Of a stretch of 52,026 nt of DNA, positions 1 through 10,800 are shown piece by piece (position 1 is the stretch's first letter; each line of letters begins with the position of its first letter). A program made the position numbers and the translations under genes. The notes under the pieces were generated by a model that was given only the letters and a program-made list of their open reading frames with translations, had not been told where the DNA came from and did not search any database. Source of the DNA: Vibrio injensis (lineage in GTDB: Bacteria > Pseudomonadota > Gammaproteobacteria > Enterobacterales > Vibrionaceae); assembly GCF_001895205.1 (NCBI RefSeq), contig NZ_BDJF01000031.1, positions 1 to 52,026 on the forward strand, read 5' to 3'.

Positions 1-42
1 CAACTAACACTGCCTGAAGCCTTGTGGCGTCTGCCGTGTCAG

Positions 43-110
43 TGAGGGCGCATTATAGGGAGTTCGATTGACTTGGCAAGTGCTTTTTATAAAAAATTTA
101 AAAAAAACGC
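43..110 (-). promoter_or_regulatory. rRNA operon P1-type promoter reading leftward out of the window
   Basis: On the minus strand a perfect -10 TATAAT (52-57) is preceded by a 16-bp spacer and a -35 TTGCCA (74-79). Upstream lies an A/T-only block (about 82-108) resembling an UP element. Downstream the GC-rich discriminator GCGCCC and then CACTGACACGG closely match the remembered E. coli rrn P1 start region. The 16-bp spacer and GCGCC discriminator are typical of growth-rate and ppGpp-controlled rRNA promoters. By analogy the transcript should start near position 43. The 16S gene itself would lie to the left of the window, so the operon is inferred. Confidence 0.85.
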
Positions 111-167
111 ACAAGCGACTAACTATTGAACAATGCAGTGCGTATTTCAATCAACACATACCAATTC

Positions 168-881
168 TTATATAAAAGCGTAAGCATCGGCAAACATCCG
201 CTCACTGATTGCTTGTTTATGTTGAGTAAATTGCTCTCTCGCAGCCCCCGCCATATCAAATCGACCTGCTATATAGATATCAAATTCTGCTAATGAGTCA
301 AAATCTGCCATCACTGCTTGTAATACATTGCCAATTTTGCCTGACCATTTTGTCGGTGCTTTTTCTACGACAGGAACAAAATGAACATGGCTATATTGAT
401 CCGCTATCGTTTGTAACTCTTGCAAAGCATAGAGCTGAGATTCATCTCTGGCTCCCCAATAAAGATAAATCGGTGTGATATTTCCTAGTGCTAGACAACG
501 ATCTAGAATCGAGCGAACATAACTAAATCCTGTGCCGCCGGCAATTAACAGTAATGGTCGCTCCACATCTTCTTGCAGCCATGCCTCACCATGAGGCGCA
601 TCGATCGTGATCTCGCCTTGCTGTTCAAATGCTTGCTGCATAACCTGCACTACTTCCTGCGCGTAAGCATTATGTTCGGCAGCGCCAATATGAAGCTCCA
701 GCTCACCATCATCACGGCATGGACTACTGGCTATTGAGAAAGGTCGCTTATCTTTTTCTCCCATTACCACCATCAAATACTGGCCTGCTTTAAAAGCAAT
801 TGATGTGGTCGGTTGCAGTAGAATCTGATAAGTATGATTGGCTAAAGGCTTAATCAACTTCACTTTACATTGAATAGTCAT
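168..881 (-). CDS. fre: NAD(P)H-flavin reductase (Fre)
   Basis: A 237-residue soluble reductase that transfers electrons from NAD(P)H to free flavins. It has the ferredoxin-NADP reductase fold. The FAD/flavin-binding region carries the RPFSIAS motif (around residues 46-52, RxYS/T type) and the nucleotide-binding region carries [15 protein letters not shown] (about residues 110-124). Length matches the E. coli enzyme. The start at 881 is preceded by a GAGGAAG ribosome-binding site. It lies downstream of ubiD in the same direction, the same neighbour order as in E. coli, and just upstream of the rRNA promoter. In luminous Vibrio the LuxG paralogue has a similar sequence, but the ubiD neighbour favours fre. 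Confidence 0.93.
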   Translation of the reverse strand: MTIQCKVKLIKPLANHTYQILLQPTTSIAFKAGQYLMVVMGEKDKRPFSIASSPCRDDGELELHIGAAEHNAYAQEVVQVMQQAFEQQGEITIDAPHGEAWLQEDVERPLLLIAGGTGFSYVRSILDRCLALGNITPIYLYWGARDESQLYALQELQTIADQYSHVHFVPVVEKAPTKWSGKIGNVLQAVMADFDSLAEFDIYIAGRFDMAGAAREQFTQHKQAISERMFADAYAFI

Positions 882-935
882 GACTTCCTCTTCCTTACTT
901 AACCAAAGTAAGTGCTATATGACGTAAAAAGAATG

Positions 936-1000
936 AGTCAGTAACCTTTACCTCAGCGGCCTTTTCTTAGTAGATATCCTTGCTGAGGTGATGACTGACT
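936..1000. repeat. Nested inverted repeat in the ubiD-fre gap
   Basis: Two nested dyads share one centre. The outer arms are AGTCAGT (936-942) and ACTGACT (994-1000). The inner arms are ACCTCAGC (950-957) and GCTGAGGT (982-989), with a 24-nt loop. Transcribed, they could form a long imperfect stem between ubiD and fre. There is no T-tract at either end, so it is not a standard terminator. Its function is unknown. Confidence 0.5.
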
Positions 1001-1060
1001 TCACCGATAAAAATAATTGATGTTTTATGATCAAGGCCTGACAAATACGCAGATGATTGG

Positions 1061-2914
1061 TTAATCGATCTTTAACAAAGGCCACATTTGATCGACTTTA
1101 GCAACCAATAGAGGCTCCTTCTTAATCGGAGTCCCCCATTCACGTTCGACTTCCCCAGCAAATTTATTAGTGGCATCAAAACCCAACCTACTGGCAAAGG
1201 TATTGTGATTCTTATCGCTCACCGTATCGCGTGCAGGATCCATACGGGTGGTAATCGCCCAGATAACATCATTCCAGTCACGAACATTAACATCATCATC
1301 ACAAAGTACCACAAATTTAACGTCAGCAAACTGAGATAAAAATTGCCATACCGCCTCAAGTATTTGCTGAGATTGCCCAGCTTGGACTTTTTTCATTGCC
1401 ACAAGCGCAAATTGATTATCAGCACTTTCAGGTAAATACAAATCGATCACTTGTGGATACTGATCTTTGAATACCGCAATGTTCTGCTCTGTTAACGATG
1501 CAAATGTATTGGATGGGTTGGGTTTATTATTGACTGACTCTGCAGGCCATTTACGAGTTGCGTCTAAGCCCATTTTCGAACCTAATCCTACTACCGGTGA
1601 CGCAAAATCTAACGAATCGATAGGGGTATTTTCAATCATCAAACTATCGCGAACCGGATCCATATGCTCACACATCGCTTGAATGACCGATGACCAATTT
1701 CGAGCATCAACGCTTTCATCGCAGACAATCACAAACTTCGTATACATGAATTGACGGAGAAACGACCAAACCCCCATCATCACTCGTTTAGCATGACCTG
1801 GATATTGTTTTTTAATCGTTACTATCGCCATGCGATACGAGCAACCTTCCGGTGGCAAATAGAAATCAACAATTTCAGGAAACTGTTTTTGCAGTATCGG
1901 GACAAACACTTCATTTAATGCAACCCCTAGTACGGCAGGCTCATCAGGTGGACGTCCAGTATACGTACTGTGGTAAATCGCTTGTTGACGCATGGTGACA
2001 TGAGTCACCGTAAAGACGTGATGACGCTCAACTTCATTGTAATAACCAGTATGATCACCATAAGGGCCTTCATCAGCGAACTCATTCGGATCAATATAGC
2101 CTTCAAGAACGATTTCAGCACTCGCGGGGACTTCCAAATCGTTACTGATTGATTTAACCACCTCAGTTTTACTGCCGCGTAATAAGCCAGCAAAGGCATA
2201 TTCAGACAAGCTATCGGGTACGGGAGTGACAGCACCAAGAATCGTTGCAGGATCAGCACCAAAAGCGACCGAAACTGGGAAAGGCTCTCCTGGATTCGTT
2301 TCCATCCAATCTCGCAGATCGAGTGCGCCACCACGATGCGCTAACCAACGCATGATGACTTTATTTTTAGCAATTTTTTGTTGACGATAAATACCTAAGT
2401 TCTGACGTTTTTTATTGGGGCCACGAGTAATCGTTAATCCCCAAGTTAATAAAGGTGCGACATCATTAGGCCAGCAACTCATGACTGGGATTTTATCTAA
2501 ATCAACCTCCTCACCCTGCCAGATGATGTGTTGGCAGAGTGCTTTTCGTAAACGCTTAACTGGCATATTAAGTACTTGCCGGAAAACAGGCAGTTTATCT
2601 AAGGCATCTTTAAAACCACGTGGTGGTTCAGGCTCTTTAAGATAAGCAAGCAATTTACCGACTTCACGCAAGTCTTGTACGCTTTCTCGCCCCATCCCCA
2701 TTGCAACACGTTCAGGAGTACCAAATAAATTGGTCAACACTGGCAAGTCATAGCCTATTGGGTTTTCAAATAACAGCGCAGGACCGCCCGCTCGTAGTGT
2801 ACGATCACTGATTTCGGTCATTTCATAATGAGGATCAACTGGATGAGCAATGCGTTTTAACTCACCACGCTGTTCGAGATAGTCAATAAAATCACGTAAA
2901 TCCTTAAAATTCAT
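1061..2914 (-). CDS. ubiD: 4-hydroxy-3-polyprenylbenzoate decarboxylase UbiD, with duplicated C-terminal part
   Basis: Prenylated-FMN-dependent decarboxylase of ubiquinone biosynthesis. The first ~460 residues follow E. coli UbiD closely, including the active-site stretch [14 protein letters not shown]. At 617 residues the protein is about 120 longer than E. coli UbiD (497). The extra length is an internal repeat: residues 345-460 ([13 protein letters not shown] ... [12 protein letters not shown]) recur at residues 486-590 ([12 protein letters not shown] ... [12 protein letters not shown]). The second copy and its tail ([10 protein letters not shown]) resemble the normal C-terminus more than the first copy does. 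The start at 2914 is followed directly by the conserved NFKDLRDFI. The partner prenyltransferase UbiX is not in the window. Confidence 0.95.
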   Translation of the reverse strand: MNFKDLRDFIDYLEQRGELKRIAHPVDPHYEMTEISDRTLRAGGPALLFENPIGYDLPVLTNLFGTPERVAMGMGRESVQDLREVGKLLAYLKEPEPPRGFKDALDKLPVFRQVLNMPVKRLRKALCQHIIWQGEEVDLDKIPVMSCWPNDVAPLLTWGLTITRGPNKKRQNLGIYRQQKIAKNKVIMRWLAHRGGALDLRDWMETNPGEPFPVSVAFGADPATILGAVTPVPDSLSEYAFAGLLRGSKTEVVKSISNDLEVPASAEIVLEGYIDPNEFADEGPYGDHTGYYNEVERHHVFTVTHVTMRQQAIYHSTYTGRPPDEPAVLGVALNEVFVPILQKQFPEIVDFYLPPEGCSYRMAIVTIKKQYPGHAKRVMMGVWSFLRQFMYTKFVIVCDESVDARNWSSVIQAMCEHMDPVRDSLMIENTPIDSLDFASPVVGLGSKMGLDATRKWPAESVNNKPNPSNTFASLTEQNIAVFKDQYPQVIDLYLPESADNQFALVAMKKVQAGQSQQILEAVWQFLSQFADVKFVVLCDDDVNVRDWNDVIWAITTRMDPARDTVSDKNHNTFASRLGFDATNKFAGEVEREWGTPIKKEPLLVAKVDQMWPLLKID

Positions 2915-2958
2915 AAGCTTTCTTGTCGTTGATTACCTTGAACTTAGTATAACAAAAA

Positions 2959-2977
2959 AGCGCTTTATTTCAGCGCT
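2959..2977 (-). terminator. Second hairpin between rho and ubiD
   Basis: AGCGCT (2959-2964) and AGCGCT (2972-2977) form a short stem around a 7-nt loop. Read on the minus strand it is followed by TTTTTTG, as expected for an intrinsic terminator backing up the stronger rho terminator. A TATACT box (2946-2951, minus strand) follows immediately and could be the ubiD -10. Confidence 0.5.
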
Positions 2978-3034
2978 CTTTCCACCACCTCTCAGTCTAT
3001 TTAGTCAAAATCAGCGTACGAAGTTAGATTTTTT

Positions 3035-3069
3035 CCAAAAAAAACACCACGCTAATAGTGTGGTGTTTT
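3035..3069 (-). terminator. Intrinsic terminator of rho
   Basis: A 10-bp perfect stem, AAAACACCAC (3041-3050) with GTGGTGTTTT (3060-3069), lies just beyond the rho stop. On the minus strand the stem is followed by a run of eight T residues. Confidence 0.88.
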
Positions 3070-3087
3070 AGAGGATTTTACTTCACT

Positions 3088-4347
3088 TTACTGACGACGC
3101 ATCGCATCGAAGAATTCATCGTTGGTTTTGGTCATTGCCAACTTATCAATTAAGAACTCCATTGCGTCAGTTTCACCCATAGGATGAACAATCTTACGCA
3201 GAATCCACATTTTTTGCAGCTCATCAGTCTTCGTGAGCAACTCTTCACGGCGTGTACCTGAACGGTTAAAATCTATCGCTGGGAAGACGCGTTTTTCAGC
3301 AATTTTACGATTAAGGTGCAGTTCCATGTTACCTGTACCTTTAAATTCTTCGTAAATCACTTCATCCATTTTTGAGCCCGTATCAACAAGAGCGGTAGCA
3401 ATAATGGTTAAGCTGCCTCCCTCTTCGACATTACGCGCGGCACCAAAGAAACGTTTAGGACGGTGCAACGCGTTGGCGTCAACACCACCCGTCAAGACTT
3501 TACCTGATGAAGGAACGACTGTGTTGTAAGCACGAGCTAAACGAGTGATTGAATCAAGTAAGATAACGACATCTTTTTTATGTTCAACCAAACGCTTGGC
3601 TTTTTCTATAACCATATCAGCCACTTGTACGTGACGCGATGCCGGCTCATCAAAAGTAGAAGCTATCACTTCTCCTTTAACAAGGCGTTGCATTTCGGTT
3701 ACTTCTTCTGGACGTTCGTCGATAAGTAGTACCATTAATACGCATTCAGGGTGATTACTGGCAATACTCTGGGCAATATTTTGCAGCAACATGGTTTTAC
3801 CCGCTTTTGGCGGAGCAACAATCAAACCACGCTGTCCTTTACCGATTGGAGCGGCAAGATCAAGAACTCGAGCAGTAATATCTTCCGTAGAACCATTACC
3901 ACGTTCCATCACCATACGTTCGTTAGCATGTAAAGGAGTTAAGTTTTCGAAAAGAATTTTGTTGCGGGCGTTGTCAGGCTTGTCGTGGTTAACCGTGTTC
4001 ACTTTGAGCAGTGCGAAATAACGTTCACCTTCTTTGGGAGGACGGATTTTCCCAGCAATCGAGTCACCCGTACGCAAGTTAAAGCGACGAATTTGGCTCG
4101 GTGACACATAGATGTCGTCAGGACCCGCTAAGTAGGAGCTGTCTGCGCTGCGTAAGAAACCAAAACCGTCTTGAAGAATTTCCAAGACCCCGTCGCCAAA
4201 AATATCTTCACCACCTTTCGCATGTGCTTTAAGGATAGCGAAGATGATGTCTTGTTTTCTTAGACGCGCGAGGTTTTCAAGGCCTAGGCTCTCACCAAGT
4301 TTCACAAGATCAGACACAGGTCTGCTCTTCAATTCTGTTAGATTCAT
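3088..4347 (-). CDS. rho: Transcription termination factor Rho
   Basis: Hexameric RNA-dependent ATPase/helicase that ends transcription. From the ATG at 4347 it is 419 residues, the same as E. coli Rho, and begins with the conserved MNLTELK. An in-frame TTG at 4371 would add 8 residues but is not conserved. Visible parts are the N-terminal helix bundle, the primary RNA-binding cold-shock-like domain (DGFGFLRS), and the RecA-type ATPase with Walker A APPKAGKT and the [12 protein letters not shown] segment. It is transcribed in the same direction as trxA, the same order as in E. coli. The 189-bp leader has no clear Shine-Dalgarno; in E. coli this leader is the site of autoregulation. Confidence 0.97.
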   Translation of the reverse strand: MNLTELKSRPVSDLVKLGESLGLENLARLRKQDIIFAILKAHAKGGEDIFGDGVLEILQDGFGFLRSADSSYLAGPDDIYVSPSQIRRFNLRTGDSIAGKIRPPKEGERYFALLKVNTVNHDKPDNARNKILFENLTPLHANERMVMERGNGSTEDITARVLDLAAPIGKGQRGLIVAPPKAGKTMLLQNIAQSIASNHPECVLMVLLIDERPEEVTEMQRLVKGEVIASTFDEPASRHVQVADMVIEKAKRLVEHKKDVVILLDSITRLARAYNTVVPSSGKVLTGGVDANALHRPKRFFGAARNVEEGGSLTIIATALVDTGSKMDEVIYEEFKGTGNMELHLNRKIAEKRVFPAIDFNRSGTRREELLTKTDELQKMWILRKIVHPMGETDAMEFLIDKLAMTKTNDEFFDAMRRQ

Positions 4348-4501
4348 TGTGGTGGATACTTGTTTAGTCAAAATAGGATCTATTTTCTAGTTAAGATGGA
4401 TTTGGTCTCAGGATTGACCAAGAAGTGAACACTTGTTTAATTAACGTGCGATAAACTAACACTAAAAATAAGCGTAGTCTAGAAAATGTTTTTTGCAAAA
4501 T

Positions 4502-4526
4502 AAAACCGCACGTGAAGTGCGGTTTT
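4502..4526 (-). terminator. Intrinsic terminator of trxA
   Basis: A perfect 10-bp stem, AAAACCGCAC (4502-4511) and GTGCGGTTTT (4517-4526), has a 5-nt loop. It starts 11 bp beyond the trxA stop, with T-rich sequence (TTTTATTTT) following on the minus strand. Confidence 0.85.
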
Positions 4527-4536
4527 ACGCTTTGCG

Positions 4537-4863
4537 CTACAGATTGGCGTCCAAAAACTCTTTCAACTGAGTTTTAGACAACGCGCCAACTTTAGTTGCT
4601 GCGACACTACCATCTTTGAATAAAAGAAGGGTAGGAATACCGCGGATACCAAACTTAGGTGGCGTTCCTGCATTGTGGTCGATATTCAGTTTACCGATAG
4701 TGAGTCTGCCTTGGTACTCTTCAGCGATTTCATCAAGAATCGGGGCGATCATTTTACATGGTCCGCACCATTCTGCCCAAAAATCGACTAGAACCGGGCC
4801 TGCAGCTTTGATCACATCGTTCTCAAAACTTTCATCAGAAAGCTGCAAAATTTTATCACTCAT
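4537..4863 (-). CDS. trxA: Thioredoxin TrxA
   Basis: Cytoplasmic dithiol oxidoreductase. From the ATG at 4863 it has 108 residues, the family norm, beginning [10 protein letters not shown]. The active site WCGPCK and the cis-proline loop [11 protein letters not shown] are intact. A longer reading from 4899 adds a non-conserved 12-residue leader, and a GGAGTGGAAG site sits just before 4863, so the shorter start is chosen. It is divergent from rhlB, with about 110 bp of shared promoter region. Confidence 0.96.
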   Translation of the reverse strand: MSDKILQLSDESFENDVIKAAGPVLVDFWAEWCGPCKMIAPILDEIAEEYQGRLTIGKLNIDHNAGTPPKFGIRGIPTLLLFKDGSVAATKVGALSKTQLKEFLDANL

Positions 4864-4975
4864 CTTCCACTCCAATGTGTTTTTCTGAACTGATTGCATA
4901 ACAACCAGTAAATTAGATGCTCTATTGGAATGTATTTACTTCCGTATTGCAAGTGTAAGCTGATATTCTATAGCA

Positions 4976-6277
4976 ATGAAAAAGACACATATCACAGAGC
5001 AAAAGTTCGCCGACTTCGGTTTACACCCGCAAGTTATTGAAGGATTGGATAAAAAAGGGTTCGAATATTGTACCCCGATCCAAGCCTTGGCGTTGCCGGT
5101 CCTGCTCACCGGCCAAGACATTGCAGGCCAGGCCCAAACGGGCACTGGTAAAACCCTTGCGTTTCTTACTGCTACTTTTAACCACTTACTGACTACCCCT
5201 GAAGCGGAAGGGCGGCAACCTAACCAGCCCCGGGCAATCATCATGGCCCCGACACGGGAATTGGCGATTCAAATTTATAACGATGCTGAATCACTGATTG
5301 CTACCACGGGCATAAAAACCGCATTAGCCTATGGCGGTGAAAGTTACGATAAGCAGTTGGCTAAAATTCAAGAAGGTGTCGATGTATTAATCGGTACCAC
5401 TGGGCGTATTATCGATTTCTATAAACAGAAAGCGTTTAATCTAAACCACATTCAGGCGGTCGTGTTGGATGAAGCCGATCGGATGTTTGATCTCGGTTTT
5501 ATCAAGGATATCCGCTTCTTATTCCGTCGTATGCCTGAGCCTAAAGACCGCTTAAACATGCTGTTTTCAGCGACATTATCTTATCGCGTGCAAGAGTTGG
5601 CCTTTGAACATATGCATAACCCTGAACATGTGGTCGTAGAAGCGACGCAAAAGACGGGACATCGCATCAAAGAAGAGCTTTTCTACCCTTCTAATGAACA
5701 TAAAATGGCCCTGTTACAGACGCTGATTGAAGAAGAATGGCCAGATAAAGCGATTGTTTTTGCCAACACTAAACACCGCTGTGAACAAGTTTGGGGCAGT
5801 TTAGCTGCCGATGGACATCGAGTGGGTCTACTGACTGGCGATGTACCGCAGAAAAAACGTGAACGTATTTTAGAACAATTCACTCAAGGTGAATTGGATA
5901 TTCTGGTCGCGACCGATGTTGCCGCTCGTGGATTGCATATTCCTTTGGTTACTCATGTTTTTAACTATGATTTACCTGACGATAGCGAAGATTATGTCCA
6001 CCGTATTGGCCGGACAGGGCGAGCGGGAGAAAGTGGTTCTTCAATCAGTTTTGCTTGTGAAGAGTACGCCGTCAATCTACCTGCGATTGAAGAGTACATT
6101 GAGCACTCGATTCCGATGTCGGATTATGATCCAACGGCACTGTTAACGGATTTACCTAAACCGCTAACTCTGCGTTCTTCATCGCAACAACGTCGAACTA
6201 ATACCACAGGATCACGTCCAGGTAACCGAAAACCACAACGTCGTCCGCGTGCACCACGACCGAAAAAGGATTCGTAA
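4976..6277 (+). CDS. rhlB: ATP-dependent RNA helicase RhlB
   Basis: DEAD-box RNA helicase, in enterobacteria a component of the RNase E degradosome. At 433 residues it shows the family motifs in order: Q motif ([13 protein letters not shown]), motif I AQTGTGKT, Ia [26 protein letters not shown], and [13 protein letters not shown]. The C-terminal tail is basic and rich in Arg/Pro/Lys ([20 protein letters not shown]), typical of RhlB. gppA starts 7 bp after its stop, so the two genes very probably share a transcript. Confidence 0.95.
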   Translation: MKKTHITEQKFADFGLHPQVIEGLDKKGFEYCTPIQALALPVLLTGQDIAGQAQTGTGKTLAFLTATFNHLLTTPEAEGRQPNQPRAIIMAPTRELAIQIYNDAESLIATTGIKTALAYGGESYDKQLAKIQEGVDVLIGTTGRIIDFYKQKAFNLNHIQAVVLDEADRMFDLGFIKDIRFLFRRMPEPKDRLNMLFSATLSYRVQELAFEHMHNPEHVVVEATQKTGHRIKEELFYPSNEHKMALLQTLIEEEWPDKAIVFANTKHRCEQVWGSLAADGHRVGLLTGDVPQKKRERILEQFTQGELDILVATDVAARGLHIPLVTHVFNYDLPDDSEDYVHRIGRTGRAGESGSSISFACEEYAVNLPAIEEYIEHSIPMSDYDPTALLTDLPKPLTLRSSSQQRRTNTTGSRPGNRKPQRRPRAPRPKKDS

Positions 6278-6284
6278 TTTATCT

Positions 6285-7781
6285 ATGAGTCACCACACTT
6301 CTTCACCGCTCTATGCGGCTATCGACCTAGGTTCTAACAGCTTTCATATGTTGGTAGTTCGCCACGTCGATGGCAGCGTGCAAACCTTAGCGAAAATTAA
6401 ACGCAAGGTTCGCTTAGCTGCTGGATTGGATGAACAGAATGCATTAAGTCAAGAAGCGATGCAGCGTGGCTGGGATTGTTTAAGTTTGTTTGCCGAGCGC
6501 TTACAAGACATTCCTGCGTCACATATCAAGATTGTCGGCACCGCGACGCTACGCACCGCGATTAATGCCGAGCAATTCTTGCAAAAAGCGAATGCTATTT
6601 TAGGTCATCCTATCGAAGTCATTACTGGAGAAGAAGAAGCGGCAACTATTTATAAAGGTGTAGCCCATACCTCTGGTGGCATGGGTCGACGGTTAGTGGT
6701 CGATATTGGTGGAGCTAGCACAGAGTTGATTATTGGTGAAGGGTTTGAAGCTAATGCGTTAACCAGCTTAAAAATGGGCTGTGTTACGTGGCTAGAGCGA
6801 CACTTTAAGGATCGTCAACTCAATACCAGCAACTTTAATAATGCCATTCATGCAGCAAAGCAAATGCTAGAACCCATTTTAGATTCTTATTGTCAATTGG
6901 GCTGGAATGTTTGCGTCGGAGCTAGTGGTACCGTTCAAGCACTACAAGAAATCATGTTGGCGCAAGGGATGGATGAGATTATCACCCTCCCTAAACTCAA
7001 GCGCTTACAAAAACAGGCAATGCTAGCAGATCATCTCGAAGAGTTAGATATTGAAGGTTTAACGTTAGAGCGGGCTTTGGTCTTTCCAAGTGGCTTATCG
7101 ATCTTGATTGCTATTTTCGAGTCTCTCAATATTGAAGCCATGACACTTGCTGGTGGTGCGTTGCGCGAAGGATTAGTCTATGAGATGGTCGATGGGCTTC
7201 GCCAAGAAGATATCCGAGCTCGAACCATTCAAAGCATCCAAAAACGTTATCAAATTGACCGTCAATACGCTCAACAGGTAGCCACTCTCGCCAGTCAACT
7301 GCTTGCTCAATGCGGTGGAGAAAGCTGGGCTCCTGAACCACAAGCGGAAATGTTATTACGTAGTGCCGCACAATTGCATGAAATTGGTTTAGCGATTGAT
7401 TTTCGTAAAGGTGGTGAGCACAGCGCGTACTTGCTTCAACATCTGGATTTACCCGGTTATACCCGTGCACAAAAACAATACTTAGCTGAACTTACCCGGC
7501 GGTATCGAGAGCAACTCACTTCCCTACCGGAACAACATGCTCTTTCTGGAACGACAGGAAAACGCTTATTGCGCTTATTACGTTTGGCAGTATTACTTAG
7601 CCATCGACGTCATCCCGACTTAGAGCCTGATGTACAACTTGAGGCGCAAGGCGATAGTTTAACGTTAACCATTAATCAGCAATGGCTACAAGACAATCCA
7701 TTAACTTGCAGTGAGTTAGAGCTAGAAGCTAACCGTCAAACGGATATTGGCTGGCCATTAACAATCAATGGTGATCAGTAA
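6285..7781 (+). CDS. gppA: Guanosine-5'-triphosphate,3'-diphosphate pyrophosphatase / exopolyphosphatase family (GppA)
   Basis: Converts pppGpp to ppGpp and belongs to the Ppx/GppA family with an actin-like ASKHA fold. The N-terminus [14 protein letters not shown] is the phosphate-1 motif, and [12 protein letters not shown] (around residue 140) is the second phosphate-binding motif. The C-terminal part has the HD-like helical region ([10 protein letters not shown]). From the ATG at 6285 it is 498 residues, near the E. coli length of 494. An upstream in-frame ATG at 6249 lies inside rhlB and would add 12 non-conserved residues. The pairing with rhlB matches E. coli. Confidence 0.93.
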   Translation: MSHHTSSPLYAAIDLGSNSFHMLVVRHVDGSVQTLAKIKRKVRLAAGLDEQNALSQEAMQRGWDCLSLFAERLQDIPASHIKIVGTATLRTAINAEQFLQKANAILGHPIEVITGEEEAATIYKGVAHTSGGMGRRLVVDIGGASTELIIGEGFEANALTSLKMGCVTWLERHFKDRQLNTSNFNNAIHAAKQMLEPILDSYCQLGWNVCVGASGTVQALQEIMLAQGMDEIITLPKLKRLQKQAMLADHLEELDIEGLTLERALVFPSGLSILIAIFESLNIEAMTLAGGALREGLVYEMVDGLRQEDIRARTIQSIQKRYQIDRQYAQQVATLASQLLAQCGGESWAPEPQAEMLLRSAAQLHEIGLAIDFRKGGEHSAYLLQHLDLPGYTRAQKQYLAELTRRYREQLTSLPEQHALSGTTGKRLLRLLRLAVLLSHRRHPDLEPDVQLEAQGDSLTLTINQQWLQDNPLTCSELELEANRQTDIGWPLTINGDQ

Positions 7782-7801
7782 CTAACGCGGCCAATAAAAC
7801 T

Positions 7802-7830
7802 CTCGCGTCCCTAATTCTTAGGGGCGCGAG
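7802..7830 (-). terminator. Terminator between convergent gppA and the sensor kinase
   Basis: A 13-bp stem with one G-T pair, CTCGCGTCCCTAA (7802-7814) and TTAGGGGCGCGAG (7818-7830), has a 3-nt loop. On the minus strand it is followed by GTTTTATT, so it best serves the kinase gene. It may also end gppA transcription from the other side. Confidence 0.75.
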
Positions 7831-7833
7831 GGC

Positions 7834-10800
7834 TTATCGACATCGATTCAATAAAGCACGCAACTTCAACGGTTTAATGGGTTTAGCCAGAAAACTGAAA
7901 CCAGAGGATTCGACGCCTTCTAGGATATCCGGCGTACGATCAGCACTGATGATCACCCCCCAAAAACAATCACCGAGTCTTAAACGACACTGCTGCAATA
8001 CTTCTAAGCCAGTTCGGCCATGATCGAGTCGATAGTCAGATAAAATAACGTCGGGAACCCACTGCCCCTCTAACGCTTGTAAGCTTGATAGTAAATCAAC
8101 GGCGGTTTTTACCTCACAGCCCCAGCGCTCCAATAATTGTCGCATCCCGATCAAAATGTCCTGTTCATTATCAACACATAGCACTCGCAAATTACTCAGA
8201 TCAGATAACGTTTCTGACATATTCTGTTGAGGTGTCGGAATAGACATCGCTTGCGAGCGAGGTAACGTCAGCGAAAAAACGCTCCCTTTACCAGGCCAAG
8301 AACGCATAGTAATTTCATGGCCTAGCGCCTGAGCAATCCCTTTTGATATCGCTAACCCTAACCCTAATCCCTGATCAGAGCGAATTTGTCCGCCGCGATT
8401 AAACTCTTCAAAAATTTCCTGCTGTTTATCCTCAGCAATACCAAAGCCGTTATCCCACACCTCAATACGCACCTTACTTTTCGTGCGACGTATTCCAAGC
8501 ACAACTCGTCCTTGCGGGCTGTATCGAAAAGCATTGGTGAGAAAATTTTGAATAACGCGACGCAGCAATTTAGGATCAGACTGAACATATAAGCTACAAG
8601 GCACCGTATCGAAGAGTATCTGTTGTTGCTTAGCTAATGCACTGAACTCGGCGTGTAAGTTCGTTAATATGGTATGGATCGGGAAGGTACGCTGATGAAT
8701 ATCCAACTTGCCTGACTCTAAACGTGAAATATCCAGTAAATCACCAATTAAGTCTTCCGCAGCACTAAGGGCGCTTTCAATATGATGCGCTAACCGTTGA
8801 GATTCTTGTTCCTTCGCCACTTCAGATAAAGAGGAAGCAAATAAACGGGCAGCATTTAATGGCTGCATCAAATCGTGGCTCACTGCTGCCAAGAAACGTG
8901 ACTTAGATTGTGATTCACGCTCAGCTTTTTGCGTGGCGACAACCAACTGTTGGTTCAGTTTTTCTAACTCTCTCGTCCGCTCAACGACTCGCTCTTCTAA
9001 GTGTTCATTAGCCTCTTTTAAATTCCGTTCAGCATTGCGAAATACGGTGATGTCGCTAAAGCTCATCACAAACCCACCACCGGGCATAGGATTGCCTTGC
9101 ACTTCAATCACACGCCCATCGCTGCGCATTCTTGATGAGGTATGCCTTGAACCTTGTTGTAAATACTCGACGCGCTTTCGAACATGATCTTCAGGCTCAC
9201 CAGGGCCACAGAGTCCCTGTTGGGCATTATGACGAATAATATCAGCAATCGGCCGTCCGACTTGGATTAGTCCCGCAGGAAAATGGAACAACTCTAAATA
9301 ACGTTGGTTCCAAGCCACTAGCCTCAACTGTTTATCGACCACCGCAATGCCTTGTCCGATATGCTCAATCGCCCCTTGTAGCAAACCCCGGCTAAAATCA
9401 TACAGCTCAGAAGCTTCATCAACGATGGTTGCAACTTCTTCCAACTGCATTTTTCGTCCCTGCAGAGCCGAAGTCAGCACTAACTTAGCCGAGGAAGCAC
9501 CAAAAACACCTGCAAGTACACGCTCTGTATGACGAATTAACCCTGCTGGCGCTTGTTGGTTTGGCATTAAGCTAACGTTTTGCTGAGCCCAAAATTGAGC
9601 AAAAGCACTGCGCACCCGGGAGCGACCGACAAAACGCGCAGCAAGCATTTCTAACTCAGCCACCGTAACCCGACTTTGGTAGAGGCTCATGTTTTCATTT
9701 TCAGGCAGCGGCGTACCAATAAATGACGCCGATTGTAAGCGCTCACTTAAACTTGAGCGAGTGGCTAGCGAGACAACCACATAGCACAGCGTATTGAGTG
9801 ATACGCTGAGTAGCATTCCCCAGTCAACGCGACTCATTCCCTGCTCATATAACCACTGGGGAGGCGTGATCAACCATAATAAAATGTTATTTTGCGCATC
9901 CCCAGCGAGCATCTGTGTTGCACTCATGAGAGTGATAAGCCACAAAGTAAAGCCAACGGCTAAGCCTACGTAAACGCCTTTACGATTACCATCTCGCCAG
10001 TACATTCCTCCGAGCAAAGCCGGGGCAAATTGAGTAATTGCCGAAAAAGAAAGAAAGCCAATCGCTGACAAAGACGGAATACTATCGAGAGCAAGATAAA
10101 ATCCCCACGCGCCCAATAGTAATAATAAAATCAGAGTGCGGCGAATGATCACCAATAAACCAGAGAAATGGCGGTGATTGCGATGCGTTAAACGCATCCG
10201 ACGTAATAAAAGAGGCATCACCAGATCATTCGAGACCATGATCGCCAACGCTATCGTCGACACAATCACCATCCCTGATGCTGCGGAAGTTCCGCCTAAA
10301 AAGGCTAATAAGGCAATCTGCTCAGCCCCGACGTGCATCGGAACGCTCAACACCAAGGTATCAGCAGGAGCATTAGGTAGTAGCGCTTGACCAACCCAAG
10401 CAATCGGTAAAACAAATAGCCCCATCAACATTAAATACAGAGGAAAAAGCCAGCGAGCGGTGTGCAAGTCTTGCGGTCGCTCATTTTCTACTACCATGGT
10501 ATGAAATTGACGTGGTAGACAGATAATCGCTAGCATAGTTAACAGAGTGTGTACTAATAACGTTGGCCAGTTAGGAGCCTGATAGGTTTGCTTGGCAATC
10601 GCCAATACGTCGATGGTGTGATCAGCAAAGATCATATAAACAATGAATAATCCCACCGCTAAAAAGGCCACCAATTTCACTATCGATTCAAACGCAATCG
10701 CCATCATCATGCCACGATGATGCTCGGTGTTATCAATATGGCGCGTACCAAACAACATGGTAAATAACGCCAAGGCCAAAACCACAAACCAAGAAATATG

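Noticed and set aside
881..1061. FMN riboswitch in the ubiD-fre gap
   Set aside because: The conserved FMN-aptamer sequence elements are not visible; only a nested dyad is present.
4348..4536. rhoL-type leader peptide upstream of rho
   Set aside because: I looked for a short frame with a ribosome-binding site in the rho leader and found none convincing.
7126..7470. 114-codon frame antisense to gppA
   Set aside because: It lies fully inside a well-supported gene and encodes no recognisable protein.
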